Of a DNA stretch of 64,000 bases, positions 8,852-15,002 are shown piece by piece. The stretch comes from Endozoicomonas euniceicola (GTDB lineage: Bacteria; Pseudomonadota; Gammaproteobacteria; Pseudomonadales; Endozoicomonadaceae). The translations under genes were made by a program, and so were the position numbers. The notes below the pieces were generated by a model, which saw only the letters and a program-made list of their open reading frames with translations, was not told the origin of the DNA and did not search any database. The DNA lies in the NCBI RefSeq assembly GCF_025562755.1, contig NZ_CP103300.1, positions 2,977,001 to 3,041,000 on the forward strand. The letters are read 5' to 3'. Every line of letters starts with the position of its first letter. Position 1 is the stretch's first letter.

Positions 8852-9017
8852 CGAAAATGCTGATGTGAATGCTGCAAAAAATATCTTAGCGTCAGGACAT
8901 GGCGTGTTAGCCTGTGGAGCAGGTTCGTTAGAACCTGTGATGAAGCAGGAACCTCGGCAAAATCGTGAGAGAGTAGCCGCCTGATAGGAATCCCCCACCG
9001 ACTCAGGTGGGGGAGGA
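8852..9017 (+). pseudogene. TnpB C-terminal remnant with IS605-type right end
   Basis: The translation ADVNAAKNILASGHGVLACG ... ERVAA-stop (8859-8983) is the end of a TnpB: the D-x-N-A-A-x-N-I motif holds the last RuvC Asp. It is a different lineage from the intact TnpB at 17718. The sequence after it, TAGGAATC-CCCCACC-gactca-GGTGGGG-GAGGATGTCAA, is a right-end hairpin of IS200/IS605 elements; TnpB guide RNAs (omega RNAs) normally overlap this end. The rest of the element is missing. Confidence 0.75.
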
Positions 9018-9019
9018 TG

Positions 9020-9592
9020 TCAAAGAACACCAACTACATCCCCATAGATTTCCTGCAAGGTGGCAGAGAAATCTATGGAGACCAGGTGAGCAACTTCCTG
9101 CTCATGGGTTAAGCGAATAACTTCCCAACCTGCGCTGGTGCTTTGGTAAATATCCACGGCTATTTTGTCCTGATGCACCAGGACATACTCCTTCAAGCCG
9201 GGGATTGCAGTGTAGGCTGCCAGCTTTTCCATCCGGTCTCTGGCTTCAGTGGATGGTGAAAGCACTTCAATGATGATTTGTGGATGGTCTTCAACATAGT
9301 TATTGTTGCTTTTCTGGTTACAACTCACCATTACATCCGGGTAGTAGAAAATATTATTGCCTTTGTGGCTGGCATTGACTTTCATATCACTGGCAAATGT
9401 CTGGCAACCAGTACCTCGTAAATGACTTCGCAGCATTGAAGCGAGGGCTAGAGTAAGTAGGTTATGCCTGCGGCTGGCACCTGCCATGGCAACGGTAAGT
9501 CCATTAACATATTCATGTTTTATATCAGACTTTTGTTCCACTTCCAGGTAAGCGTCAGGCTCTAAAAAATTGAGTGGTTCAGCCACTGCCAT
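9020..9592 (-). CDS. Uma2 family putative endonuclease (DUF820)
   Basis: 190 residues from the ATG at 9592, chosen because GGAG lies 5 nt upstream; a GTG two codons earlier is possible. Family features: a HEYVNG motif near residue 27, VAMAGASRRHN, then the PD-(D/E)xK-like core FYYPDVMVSC and QIIIEVLSPSTEARDR (the Asp, Glu and following Lys region of the active site). Uma2 proteins are abundant in cyanobacteria and some marine bacteria, with restriction-endonuclease fold and unproven role. It ends right against the TnpB remnant's right end, and a second Uma2 lies at 31341 in the other TA island. Confidence 0.8.
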   Translation of the reverse strand: MAVAEPLNFLEPDAYLEVEQKSDIKHEYVNGLTVAMAGASRRHNLLTLALASMLRSHLRGTGCQTFASDMKVNASHKGNNIFYYPDVMVSCNQKSNNNYVEDHPQIIIEVLSPSTEARDRMEKLAAYTAIPGLKEYVLVHQDKIAVDIYQSTSAGWEVIRLTHEQEVAHLVSIDFSATLQEIYGDVVGVL

Positions 9593-9604
9593 TATCACTC
9601 CAAA

Positions 9605-9880
9605 CGTAAAACCCCACTTTTAGTGAGGGGATGTAAGTTCAGCTTGCGAAGCAAGCCTCTTGTGCTATCTTCTTCTCGTCTTGGATGTTTTAGCGATTTC
9701 GCTGCCAAGACAGGAAAAGAAAATACCTCCGCTCTCTGCCCGTGTTTTTAACAATCCGAAAGGTAGAGCAGATTGTCGAATAAGGTGTGTCCCGCCACTG
9801 GTAAGGGATGCACTGCGGCAGGGCATTGCCGTCTAGCTGTAGGAATCCTCGTCGTTTACGGCGAGGAGGATGTCAAACTC
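9605..9880 (+). mobile_element. Non-autonomous IS605-type remnant with structured RNA-like core
   Basis: The left end has the hairpin CCCCACttttaGTGaGGGG (9612-9630), as in IS200/IS605 left ends. The right end GGAATCCTCGTCG-tttacgg-CGAGGAGGATGTCAA matches the right end at 8985-9017. Between them are further stems: GCTTGC-gaa-GCAAGC (9642-9656) and GTCTTGG/CCAAGAC enclosing AGCGA-TT-TCGCT (about 9679-9714). No transposase gene remains. It fits a palindrome-associated element that kept the ends and perhaps the omega-RNA region. Strand and exact ends are uncertain. Confidence 0.6.
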
Positions 9881-9983
9881 TCACTTGTTGGTTGTTAACT
9901 TCTAATAAGAGGATATATCAGCATGGCTGATAGATGCCATTCATCTGTGCCGTCTTCTGCCTTTTGCTCCGAATCCGGAATCC

Positions 9984-10015
9984 GGGGTCAGCTCTTGCAT
10001 CGTGCATAAATCTAG
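9984..10015 (+). repeat. GGGGTCAG-TGCAT repeat, copy 3
   Basis: GGGGTCAGCTCTTGCATCG plus TGCATAAATC, then the shared CTGGAAGAATTCAAACG segment. It sits between the IS605 remnant and a TTGAAAAG-type hairpin. The roughly 100 bp between 9881 and 9983 hold nothing recognisable. Confidence 0.75.
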
Positions 10016-10071
10016 CTTCAGGAATCTGGAAGAATTCAAACGACTGTCCGATAGAAACACAGCTGGGGCTG

Positions 10072-10147
10072 TGTTGTTGAAAGGTTTAAGATTGAAAAGT
10101 TGAAAGGTGAAGAGCCCTTTAACTTTTTAACCTGACACTTTTAAACT
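10072..10147 (+). repeat. Hairpin repeat, TTGAAAAG word, copy 1
   Basis: GTTGAAAGGTTTAAGATTG... on the left and ...CTTTTTAACCTGACACTT on the right can pair, with a loop around AGAGCCC. An ACACAGC-tggg-GCTGTGT mini-hairpin precedes it, as at 11471 and 12326. One of at least eight copies restricted to the TA islands. Confidence 0.75.
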
Positions 10148-10193
10148 TAAGAGAATAGCTCCCTCAGCCTTTCTATGACTTCAGAAAATTGTT
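10147..10193 (-). pseudogene. Relic of PemK/MazF toxin 3' end
   Basis: Read on the minus strand it gives QQFSEVIERLRELFS-stop, matching the C-terminus of the intact PemK-type toxin at 32458 (KFSEVTGKLRALFSQSG). Only about 45 bp remain, next to a TTGAAAAG hairpin. Confidence 0.6.
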
Positions 10194-10307
10194 GCTTTCT
10201 TCTCATTACAAACTACATTGAACCTATCAGTGAGTGATAGTTTACGTGTCTTTGTGCCACCCTCTGCTATGCTGTACCCCCTAACTATTCTACTGGCGAA
10301 GTAGCCA

Positions 10308-10568
10308 ATGAGTTCCAGTGCAAAGAACGATTCCGATCACAGTCTCAACACCCTGACTGATGTTGTACGCCTGCTTGGGGATAGTCGCAAGGATGTTAAG
10401 CAAGTACAAGAACACCAGTCAGAGCATGACCATCGTTTCGACCAGCTTGAATGTAAAGTCGATGCTAACCAGCAAGAGAGCCGTAAACGCTTTGACCAGC
10501 AAGATAGACGGCTGGACAAGATCGAAGACATGCTGTCTGCCATCTTGTCCAGACTCCCCACCAGGTAA
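10308..10568 (+). CDS. Small coiled-coil protein, copy 2
   Basis: 86 residues differing from copy 1 by about two residues (EDML for EEML, final PTR for PTK). The duplicated block runs from about 10212 to 10630. The flanking hairpins are degraded here but intact in copy 1, so this looks like the derived copy, yet its coding sequence is preserved, which argues for selection or a recent duplication. The sequence diverges after GAAATTGGGGTT into the TumE relic. Confidence 0.6.
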   Translation: MSSSAKNDSDHSLNTLTDVVRLLGDSRKDVKQVQEHQSEHDHRFDQLECKVDANQQESRKRFDQQDRRLDKIEDMLSAILSRLPTR

Positions 10569-10639
10569 CCCGCACCTAACAATAATTTCCAAAGGAAGGT
10601 GCAGACGCACAGCCTCTGAAATTGGGGTTCAATGTAGTG

Positions 10640-10765
10640 AATAATAATAGCGGGCTTGAGAACCTTCTGATGTTGAATGGTGAGGAATATACCGACGACA
10701 AAGGCTATAAGATTCGAATACAGGTCATGCAGGTTAAGCCCGATACTACGGGTGTGGACCAAACG
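10640..10765 (+). pseudogene. TumE-like (DUF6516) toxin remnant
   Basis: The translation LENLLMLNGEEYTDDKGYKI then RIQVMQVKP resembles the N-terminus of TumE-type toxins (L-x-L-x-G-E-x-Y ... D-x-G-Y-W-x-K-x-E/A). The remaining two thirds of the family are missing before the antitoxin start at 10803. The antitoxin gene downstream keeps a good ribosome-binding site. Confidence 0.5.
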
Positions 10766-10802
10766 ATTCGCTTACTGTTCGCTTACTGCTGGAGGGAGAG
10801 AA

Positions 10803-11177
10803 ATGAACAAAGTGATGAAAATCGGCATTATGCCTGAAGAGGCTTACAAAGCCAGACTGCTGGCTATTGCAAAGGGTCATTACATACCTGCCCGTGGTGA
10901 ACCCAAAATCTGGTTTGAATCCTTTCAGGCAGCGGCACAGCTGCTTTCTAACGAAAACATAGAGCTGTTGCGATTGATGGCAAAAGAAAAGCCGGAGTCA
11001 ATTAAAGAGTTGTCTGACCTGACAGGAAGAAAAGATAACAACTTGTCAAGAACACTTAAATCACTGGAAAAGCATAATATTGTTCGTCTTGAAAAAGCGG
11101 CTAACAATTGCAAAAAGCCAATTCCTCTGGCGACCAGTTTTTGCTTTGAAAACCGTGAGCGCTATTACGCAGTTTGA
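10803..11177 (+). CDS. HTH antitoxin, HVO_A0114/TumA-like
   Basis: 124 residues from the ATG at 10803, preceded by GGAGGGAGAGAA. The N-terminus MNKVMKIGIMPEEAYKARLL and the W-x-S-F-x-A element are typical of this MarR-like family; a winged helix-turn-helix spans about 48-100 (ELLRLMAKEKPESIKELSDL ... NLSRTLKSLEKHNIVRLEK). These proteins are usually encoded after a TumE/DUF6516 toxin and act as DNA-binding antitoxins. Here the toxin is reduced to a fragment, so the regulator is an orphan. Its DNA target would be the promoter region before 10640. Confidence 0.75.
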   Translation: MNKVMKIGIMPEEAYKARLLAIAKGHYIPARGEPKIWFESFQAAAQLLSNENIELLRLMAKEKPESIKELSDLTGRKDNNLSRTLKSLEKHNIVRLEKAANNCKKPIPLATSFCFENRERYYAV

Positions 11178-11223
11178 TCAGTGAATGGGGTCAGACCTTA
11201 CTGAAGAAAAGGAAAAAAGCTTT

Positions 11224-11460
11224 ATGAGCAAGCAAATTCAGTACACTGATGAACCCATAGGCGACACTAAGCTGGTAGCTGATTTTCTGCCATCCCCGAG
11301 TGAACTTAAATTAAAAAATGATAGTACTAAAATCACAATAACTCTGAGTACTGATAGTGTTGAATATTTCAAGTCGGCTGCTGAAGAATATGGTATGCAG
11401 TACCAGAAGATGATACGACAGTTGCTTGATGAATATGTGACTCATCAGAGAAAAGGGTAG
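11224..11460 (+). CDS. CopG/BrnA-type ribbon-helix-helix antitoxin, orphan
   Basis: 78 residues from the ATG at 11224 (AAGGAAAAAAGC upstream). The C-terminal half KITITLSTDSVEYFKSAAEE then YGMQYQKMIRQLLDEYVTH has ribbon-helix-helix form: a beta strand, a helix and a second helix. The N-terminus (DEPIGDTKLVADFLPSPSEL) fits the toxin-binding tail of such antitoxins. No BrnT-like or RelE-like toxin is present on either side. A TTGAAAAG hairpin follows directly. Confidence 0.7.
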   Translation: MSKQIQYTDEPIGDTKLVADFLPSPSELKLKNDSTKITITLSTDSVEYFKSAAEEYGMQYQKMIRQLLDEYVTHQRKG

Positions 11461-11470
11461 AAAGCCTGAA

Positions 11471-11568
11471 ACACAGCTGGGGCTGTGTTGTTGAAAGGTT
11501 ACAGGTTGAAAAGTTCAAAAGTCAGGAGCCCCCTTTTGAACTTTTCAACCTGTAACTTTTCAACTTAA
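11471..11568 (+). repeat. Hairpin repeat, TTGAAAAG word, copy 2
   Basis: Begins with the mini-hairpin ACACAGC-tggg-GCTGTGT, then the long inverted pair GTTGAAAGGTTACAGGTTG / CAACCTGTAACTTTTCAAC around CAGGAGCCCCC. The arms match for about 35 bp with few mismatches. Confidence 0.8.
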
Positions 11569-11578
11569 GCGTAACGTC

Positions 11579-11608
11579 GGGGTCAGTTTTTGCATCGTAC
11601 ATAAATCA
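11579..11608 (+). repeat. GGGGTCAG-TGCAT repeat, copy 4
   Basis: GGGGTCAGTTTTTGCATCG then TACATAAATC; a diverged copy right after hairpin copy 2 and before the DUF4160-DUF2442 pair. 11609-11720 contains no gene. Confidence 0.7.
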
Positions 11609-11720
11609 GTACTGCCATTGATTCTTGGCATACCCTTGCGGCTGAAATTCTTTAGAGGTTTGTTGTTGACGCACGTTGTTTCGGGCATAAGAATGTAGTT
11701 TTAGTCTGAAGGTATGTGCG

Positions 11721-11987
11721 ATGCCTGTTATTTCTTCCTTTTTTGGAATTTACATCAGAATGTACCACGATGATCACCCACCGCCGCATATTCATGTTGA
11801 ATATCAGGGTTTTGAAGCTCTGGTTGGTATCGAAGGAGGTGCTGTTCTTAAAGGCCACCTGCCTAAGAGAGCTGCCAGGCTTGTGTCTGAGTGGTGCGGT
11901 GAACATAAGAATGCTCTGTTGAATAACTGGCAAAGAGCAATAGACCTTCAGCCATTAGAGCGGATTCCGGGTGCAGATTATGATTAA
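11721..11987 (+). CDS. DUF4160 protein, probable toxin of a DUF4160-DUF2442 pair
   Basis: 88 residues. Family signature near the N-terminus: FGIYIRMYHDDHPPPHIHVE, with the metal-binding-looking H-x-x-P-P-H-x-H. Members are consistently paired with DUF2442 proteins and are thought to form a TA-like module; the activity is not firmly established. The stop overlaps the next gene (TGATTAAG junction, 8 bp). Both genes of this pair appear intact, in contrast with many neighbours. Confidence 0.75.
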   Translation: MPVISSFFGIYIRMYHDDHPPPHIHVEYQGFEALVGIEGGAVLKGHLPKRAARLVSEWCGEHKNALLNNWQRAIDLQPLERIPGADYD

Positions 11988-12246
11988 GCTCAACAAGGCC
12001 AAGTGGCTGGGTAGCCAGGAGATTCGGCTTTCTTTTTCTGACGGTTCCTATGGAGTTATGGACTTTTCACCGATTTTGGCTAAAAAAACGCCCATGACGC
12101 TTCCTTTGGAAGATGAGCAATACTTTTGTCGCTTTTTTCTGGAGCTGGGGGCTTTGTGCTGGCCTAACGGTCTTGAGTTTAGTCCGACCAGTCTGCATGA
12201 AAAACTGGATAAGGCTGGAAAGCTTGTTAGTGTCGATGCAGCCTGA
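11980..12246 (+). CDS. DUF2442 protein, probable antitoxin partner
   Basis: 88 residues from the ATG at 11980, which overlaps the stop of the DUF4160 gene. Features: IRLSFSDGSYGVMDFSPIL near residues 15-33 and FFLELGALCWPNGLEFSPTS near 48-68, the two conserved blocks of the family. DUF2442 folds resemble NE0471 N-terminal domains. Translational coupling with DUF4160 supports a two-component module. A GGGGTCAG repeat begins 6 bp after the stop. Confidence 0.78.
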   Translation: MIKLNKAKWLGSQEIRLSFSDGSYGVMDFSPILAKKTPMTLPLEDEQYFCRFFLELGALCWPNGLEFSPTSLHEKLDKAGKLVSVDAA

Positions 12247-12251
12247 ACGTC

Positions 12252-12284
12252 GGGGTCAGTTCTTGCATCGTGCATAAATCCAGC
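12252..12284 (+). repeat. GGGGTCAG-TGCAT repeat, copy 5
   Basis: GGGGTCAGTTCTTGCATCG then TGCATAAATCC, followed by the shared CTGGAAGAATTCAAACGA segment and directly by hairpin copy 3, the same order as at 9984-10147. Confidence 0.75.
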
Positions 12285-12325
12285 TTCAGGAATCTGGAAG
12301 AATTCAAACGATGGTCCGATAGAAA

Positions 12326-12420
12326 CACAGCTGGGGCTGTGTTGTTGAAAGGTTTAAGGTTGAAAAGTTGAAAAGTCAGGAGCCCCCTTTTGAACTTTTC
12401 AACCTGTAACTTTTCAACTT
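12326..12420 (+). repeat. Hairpin repeat, TTGAAAAG word, copy 3
   Basis: Mini-hairpin ACACAGC/GCTGTGT, then GTTGAAAGGTTTAAGGTTG / CAACCTGTAACTTTTCAAC arms around AGGAGCCCCC. Confidence 0.8.
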
Positions 12421-12548
12421 GTGCCCAGGGCCCCCTGTGTCAGGGCAATAAGCGGGCTGCTGTCAGCAATAATAAGGGACTTGCTTTGGCTAGCCAAGGT
12501 TGTCTAACTCCTCGTCTAGCTCACCTGCATCGTAGTCGATCAGTGTTA
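12421..12548 (-). pseudogene. Relic of UPF0175 antitoxin - DUF3368 toxin pair
   Basis: The minus strand reads PITLIDYDAGELDEELDNLG-stop (about 12548-12489), like the C-terminus of UPF0175 antitoxins, followed by LIIADSSPLIALTQ (about 12475-12435), the N-terminus of a DUF3368 PIN-type toxin with its first catalytic Asp. Both ends stop at TTGAAAAG hairpins (12420 and 12558), so only the gene junction of a TA pair survives between two hairpins. Confidence 0.6.
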
Positions 12549-12557
12549 TGGGGTGGG

Positions 12558-12637
12558 TTGTTGAAAGGTTTCAGGTTTAAAAGTTGAAAAGTCGAGAGCC
12601 CTCTTTTGAACCTTAAACTTTTAAACCTGAAACTTTT
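12558..12637 (+). repeat. Hairpin repeat, TTGAAAAG word, copy 4
   Basis: GTTGAAAGGTTTCAGGTTT / AAACCTGAAACTTTT arms around GAGAGCCCTC. It ends 8 bp before the mazF stop; the third mazE locus at 33590 has the same hairpin in the same place. Confidence 0.8.
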
Positions 12638-12645
12638 ATGGCGGT

Positions 12646-12969
12646 TCACGCGATCCCGAGCCAAAGAGCTACCAGGCGGGTAATTTCTGTCATCTGTCTT
12701 GGGCTGAGTTGCCCTATAGGGTTGCCAACTTTATCTATTTTTATCGTGGTTATTTTATCAATCATGATTTGTGAGGGCCTGGTTAACCCATTATCGTTAT
12801 CCTGATATACGTTGTACCTGAACAGCGGGGTATCCCGAATTTCACCGGTGATGGGTAAGATGGTTACAGATGGGTGCTGCTCAAACAGGTCTGACTGTAT
12901 GACCAGGGCTGGACGGGGTTTTCCATAATCTCCTTTAATGGCAACAGTGACAATATCTCCACGCCTCAT
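12646..12969 (-). CDS. MazF/PemK-family toxin, copy 1 (intact)
   Basis: 107 residues from the ATG at 12969, which overlaps the antitoxin stop as ATGA. MazF features: MRRGDIVTVAIKGDYGKPRP (beta strand with the conserved RG-D-V and the catalytic-site Arg after GKPRP), ALVIQSDLF, VTILPIT, and RPSQIMIDKITTI. These proteins are sequence-specific mRNA interferases; the cleavage motif cannot be predicted. The closest sequence in the window is the interrupted copy at 15003-15446. Confidence 0.85.
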   Translation of the reverse strand: MRRGDIVTVAIKGDYGKPRPALVIQSDLFEQHPSVTILPITGEIRDTPLFRYNVYQDNDNGLTRPSQIMIDKITTIKIDKVGNPIGQLSPRQMTEITRLVALWLGIA

Positions 12970-13193
12970 GTCCAACCCTCATCATCTGAAAGATGCTCAA
13001 TCCAGTTCAGGGTATCCATTTCTTCAGGATCATTTTTCAAACTGGCGGATTGTTTCCTGCATTCTTCAGCAAAGCCTTCCTGCCGGGTGTCTGGCACCCA
13101 GATTTGAACTGGCCGAAACCCTGCTTCACGCAACGCATCTCGATGACGTTTTACTCTTTGCCGTGCACTCTCTGAGTGATGTTCATTTGGCAT
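12966..13193 (-). CDS. MazE-type antitoxin (DUF3018), copy 1
   Basis: 75 residues from the ATG at 13193. Signature: ARQRVKRHRDALREAGFRPV QIWVPDTR, an N-terminal basic ribbon-helix-helix-like DNA-binding part, then an acidic tail (EEMDTLNWIEHLSDDEGW) that should neutralise MazF. It is the first gene of a coupled pair and sits just after an 18-bp palindrome that is probably its operator. Near-identical paralogues are encoded at 15443 and 33700. Confidence 0.85.
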   Translation of the reverse strand: MPNEHHSESARQRVKRHRDALREAGFRPVQIWVPDTRQEGFAEECRKQSASLKNDPEEMDTLNWIEHLSDDEGWT

Positions 13194-13216
13194 AAACGAC
13201 CTGCTATGTTTCATGT

Positions 13217-13234
13217 TACGTTACATGTAACGTA
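13217..13234. promoter_or_regulatory. Palindromic operator of mazEF copy 1
   Basis: TACGTTACATGTAACGTA is a perfect 18-bp palindrome 24 bp upstream of the mazE start. The two other mazE loci have related palindromes at 15694 (one mismatch) and 33947 (permuted core), which supports a binding site for the DUF3018 antitoxin. Confidence 0.7.
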
Positions 13235-13277
13235 GCAGGATGCACCAGCCTGTCAAATTTTCTGGCTGTGGTGTGGG

Positions 13278-13355
13278 TTGTTGAAAGGTTTCAGGTTTAA
13301 AAGTTGAAAGGTGGAGAGCTCCCTTTTGAACTTTTAACTTTTAAACCTTTAACTT
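13278..13355 (+). repeat. Hairpin repeat, TTGAAAAG word, copy 5
   Basis: GTTGAAAGGTTTCAGGTTT / TTTAACTTTTAAACCTTTAACTT arms around GGAGAGCTCCC, between the mazEF operator and the CopG antitoxin stop. Confidence 0.8.
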
Positions 13356-13635
13356 ATTTTGTGGCTACGTCCTGCAGGGAGCCGGAAATGTATTTATGAA
13401 TAATGCTGGAAATCAGGGTCTGGTAAGGAATACCTTCCTTCTGTGCTTTTGATTTAATGGCATCCAGATCCCGGTTGGTGATACGGATATTGATGCGCTT
13501 GTCTTTTGTGAACGTTTTGGCTGCCATGGCTTCAAGCTCGGCTTTTCTGGCAGGCGTCAATGTTGATTCAAACTCACCAGCTTCAACGGCTTCCAGAAGT
13601 TTCTGTTCCTCGTGGTCAAGGTTGTTATTTTTCAT
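13354..13635 (-). CDS. Ribbon-helix-helix antitoxin of BrnT-like pair
   Basis: 93 residues. The C-terminal region RINIRITNRDLDAIKSKAQK then EGIPYQTLISSIIHKYI is a classic ribbon-helix-helix. The N-terminus (residues 1-45) is acidic-helical (EEQKLLEAVEAGEFES, LTPARKAELEAMA), as in CopG antitoxins that wrap their toxin. The start codon overlaps the stop of the upstream toxin gene, giving toxin-first order, as in brnTA. Intact. The last codons touch hairpin copy 5. Confidence 0.82.
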   Translation of the reverse strand: MKNNNLDHEEQKLLEAVEAGEFESTLTPARKAELEAMAAKTFTKDKRINIRITNRDLDAIKSKAQKEGIPYQTLISSIIHKYISGSLQDVATK

Positions 13636-13910
13636 AAGTCACCTCCCAGGTAACGTTTCGTAAATTGCCGACTCGGAATAATGGTTTTCAGAAAAACCTC
13701 TGTTTCGTTCTCGACGTAAGGCACCAGCCACGCATAGCCCAGAATGTTCACCACAAAAATCCGCTGATGAGCGTAGGCCATTTTATTGGGGTGGGCTATA
13801 TCGTCCAGCAGGTCGCCGTTCTGAATATGAAAAACAACCTCTTCGAAGGACTTACCACGCTCTGCGATGAGTTGCTGATTCTTGTCAGCATTCCAGTTGA
13901 AGGTTTTCAT
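13632..13910 (-). CDS. BrnT-like toxin
   Basis: 92 residues from the ATG at 13910 (MKTFNWNADKNQQLIAERGK). The form W-x-x-x-K-N-x-x-L ... R-G-x-S-F-E-E-V, then a short central strand pair (IFVVNILGYAWLVPYV) and FLKTIIPSRQFTKRYLG at the C-terminus is that of small BrnT-related RNase toxins with a RelE-like fold. The four-base overlap with the antitoxin gene supports a pair. Only one earlier in-frame region lies upstream, without a ribosome-binding site. Intact. Confidence 0.78.
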   Translation of the reverse strand: MKTFNWNADKNQQLIAERGKSFEEVVFHIQNGDLLDDIAHPNKMAYAHQRIFVVNILGYAWLVPYVENETEVFLKTIIPSRQFTKRYLGGDL

Positions 13911-13966
13911 AGAGGGAGTATAGACGCAGTGTGTGCTTTTTGTCATCAGATTATAAGCTGGCATTT

Positions 13967-14008
13967 ATGCTCAAAATCCAGAAACGAACACAGTTCTCAC
14001 GGTGGGAT
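13967..14008 (+). pseudogene. Relic of RelE/ParE (HigB-type) toxin 5' end
   Basis: ATGCTCAAAATCCAGAAAC... translates MLKIQKRTQFSRWDI, matching the start of the relic toxin at 33141 (MLKIQKTTQFSQWES). It is cut after 14 codons by a TTGAAAAG hairpin. Confidence 0.65.
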
Positions 14009-14236
14009 ATTGAAAGGTTTCAGGTTTAAAAGTTGAAAGCTCCCTTTTGAGCCTTTAGGGAAGCAGCAGAACATAATATACCGCTGTTGGCTGTTGGCTG
14101 TTGGCTGTTGGCTGTTGGCTGTTGGCTGTTGGCTTTTGGCTTTTGGCGGTTGGCTGTATGAGCAGCTAATAGCCAAAAGCCAACAGCCCGGTAAGTTATT
14201 GAATGCTGCGCCCCTTAACTTTTAAACCTGAAACTT
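14009..14236 (+). repeat. Hairpin repeat, TTGAAAAG word, copy 6, split by MITE
   Basis: Left arm GTTTCAGGTTTAAAAGTTG (14016-14036), right arm TTAACTTTTAAACCTGAAAC (14215-14236). The 157-bp element inserted between them duplicated TTA, dating the insertion after the hairpin. Confidence 0.75.
14058..14214 (+). mobile_element. MITE-like element, copy A (157 bp, expanded)
   Basis: GGGAAGCAGC ... GCTGCGCCCC flanked by TTA on both sides (14055-14057, 14215-14217). The right end GAATGCTGCGCCCC matches copies at 15218 and 40610. The interior contains about six tandem TTGGCTG units facing GCCAAAAGCCAACAG, so this copy has grown by heptamer expansion. No coding capacity. Confidence 0.75.
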
Positions 14237-14250
14237 TTTGTAACATTACC

Positions 14251-14275
14251 GGGGGCAGTCCTTGTATCTTGCAAC
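14251..14275 (+). repeat. Diverged GGGGTCAG-TGCAT repeat, copy 6
   Basis: GGGGGCAGTCCTTGTATC then TTGCAAC; weak copy directly after the MITE-split hairpin. Confidence 0.45.
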
Positions 14276-14324
14276 ACCCCAACTTCACTGGTAGCTAACT
14301 GATTTGCAACACTCCAGATGTGTT

Positions 14325-14624
14325 TTACGCTACAAAAGTTTTGATGGCACTTGCCTGATTCAGAAGAATTTCTTCAATTACTGCCAGTCTGACATTGCCT
14401 GTTTGAATATGTACCAGCTTTGGCGGAAAACCGTGCTGTCTCGCAAAGTGCAAGAAGTCTTTGTCTTTAGTAACAATGGTGAGTTTGTATTCCCGGGCAT
14501 AACGCCAGATTTCAATATCTGGCGAGTTGTCTAGCCTTGATTGCAAGACGTGCAGACAGGCCGGGAAGGTTTTGCTAACTCTTGCAATAAGTTTTGGTGA
14601 AAGATTTTCATCAAACAGCAGCAT
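14325..14624 (-). CDS. DUF5615 PIN-like toxin
   Basis: 99 residues. MLLFDENLSPKLIARVSKTF gives the D-E-N-L-S motif typical of DUF5615 Mut7-C/PIN-like proteins; IWRYAREYKLTIVTKDKDFL holds the conserved T-K-D-x-D-F block with the catalytic acidic residues. Members pair with DUF433 antitoxins and are presumed RNases. The start overlaps the end of the DUF433 gene by one base. The pair is intact. Confidence 0.82.
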   Translation of the reverse strand: MLLFDENLSPKLIARVSKTFPACLHVLQSRLDNSPDIEIWRYAREYKLTIVTKDKDFLHFARQHGFPPKLVHIQTGNVRLAVIEEILLNQASAIKTFVA

Positions 14625-14845
14625 CAGGCGGCCCCGGGAAGTTGATTGGCTGCATAGAGTAGTGCCGCTTTGACATGAGTAGATTGCAGGTTAGTGTGCT
14701 CTTCCAGTATTTCTATCTGAGTCATACCGCTTGCCAGCATTTCCAGAATATCGGTAACGGTTATACGGGTGCCTTTAATGCAGGGTTTACCAAAACGCTT
14801 ATCCGGATCGATTTCTATGTACTGAGAATAATCTTCCTTTCTCAT
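14624..14845 (-). CDS. DUF433 antitoxin
   Basis: 73 residues from the ATG at 14845, chosen because AGGAG lies 7 nt upstream (longer frames upstream run into a GGGGTCAG repeat). DUF433 features: IEIDPDKRFGKPCIKGTRIT (the G-K-P-x-I-x-G-T-R-I motif) then VTDILEMLASGMTQIEILEE, a helix-turn-helix-like segment. It should bind DNA and neutralise the DUF5615 partner encoded directly downstream. Confidence 0.85.
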   Translation of the reverse strand: MRKEDYSQYIEIDPDKRFGKPCIKGTRITVTDILEMLASGMTQIEILEEHTNLQSTHVKAALLYAANQLPGAA

Positions 14846-14934
14846 GTTTTTCTCCTGAGGCAGTTTGGAAGCATTGCAAGTGAAGCTAGCAGCTAACTTA
14901 TCATCTTTCAATGACCCACTGACTCTTGCATATT

Positions 14935-14962
14935 CCGGTCTTTCAGTGACCGGGGAAACCCT
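14935..14962 (+). pseudogene. 28-bp relic of HigA-type antitoxin gene
   Basis: CCGGTCTTTCAGTGACCGG plus GGAAACCCT is identical to codons RSFSDRGNP of the antitoxin at 33264. With the toxin 5' relic at 13967 it suggests that a higBA-like module once lay here and was replaced by other sequence. Confidence 0.5.
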
Positions 14963-14971
14963 ATGGAATCT

Positions 14972-15000
14972 GGGGGCAGTTCTTGCATCGTGCATAAATC
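14972..15000 (+). repeat. GGGGTCAG-TGCAT repeat, copy 7
   Basis: GGGGGCAGTTCTTGCATCG then TGCATAAATC; it lies between the HigA relic and the mazF pseudogene. Confidence 0.7.
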
Positions 15001-15002
15001 TG

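Noticed and set aside
12390..12587. Open frame across hairpin copies 3 and 4
   Set aside because: Consists of translated repeat and TA relic sequence read on the wrong strand.
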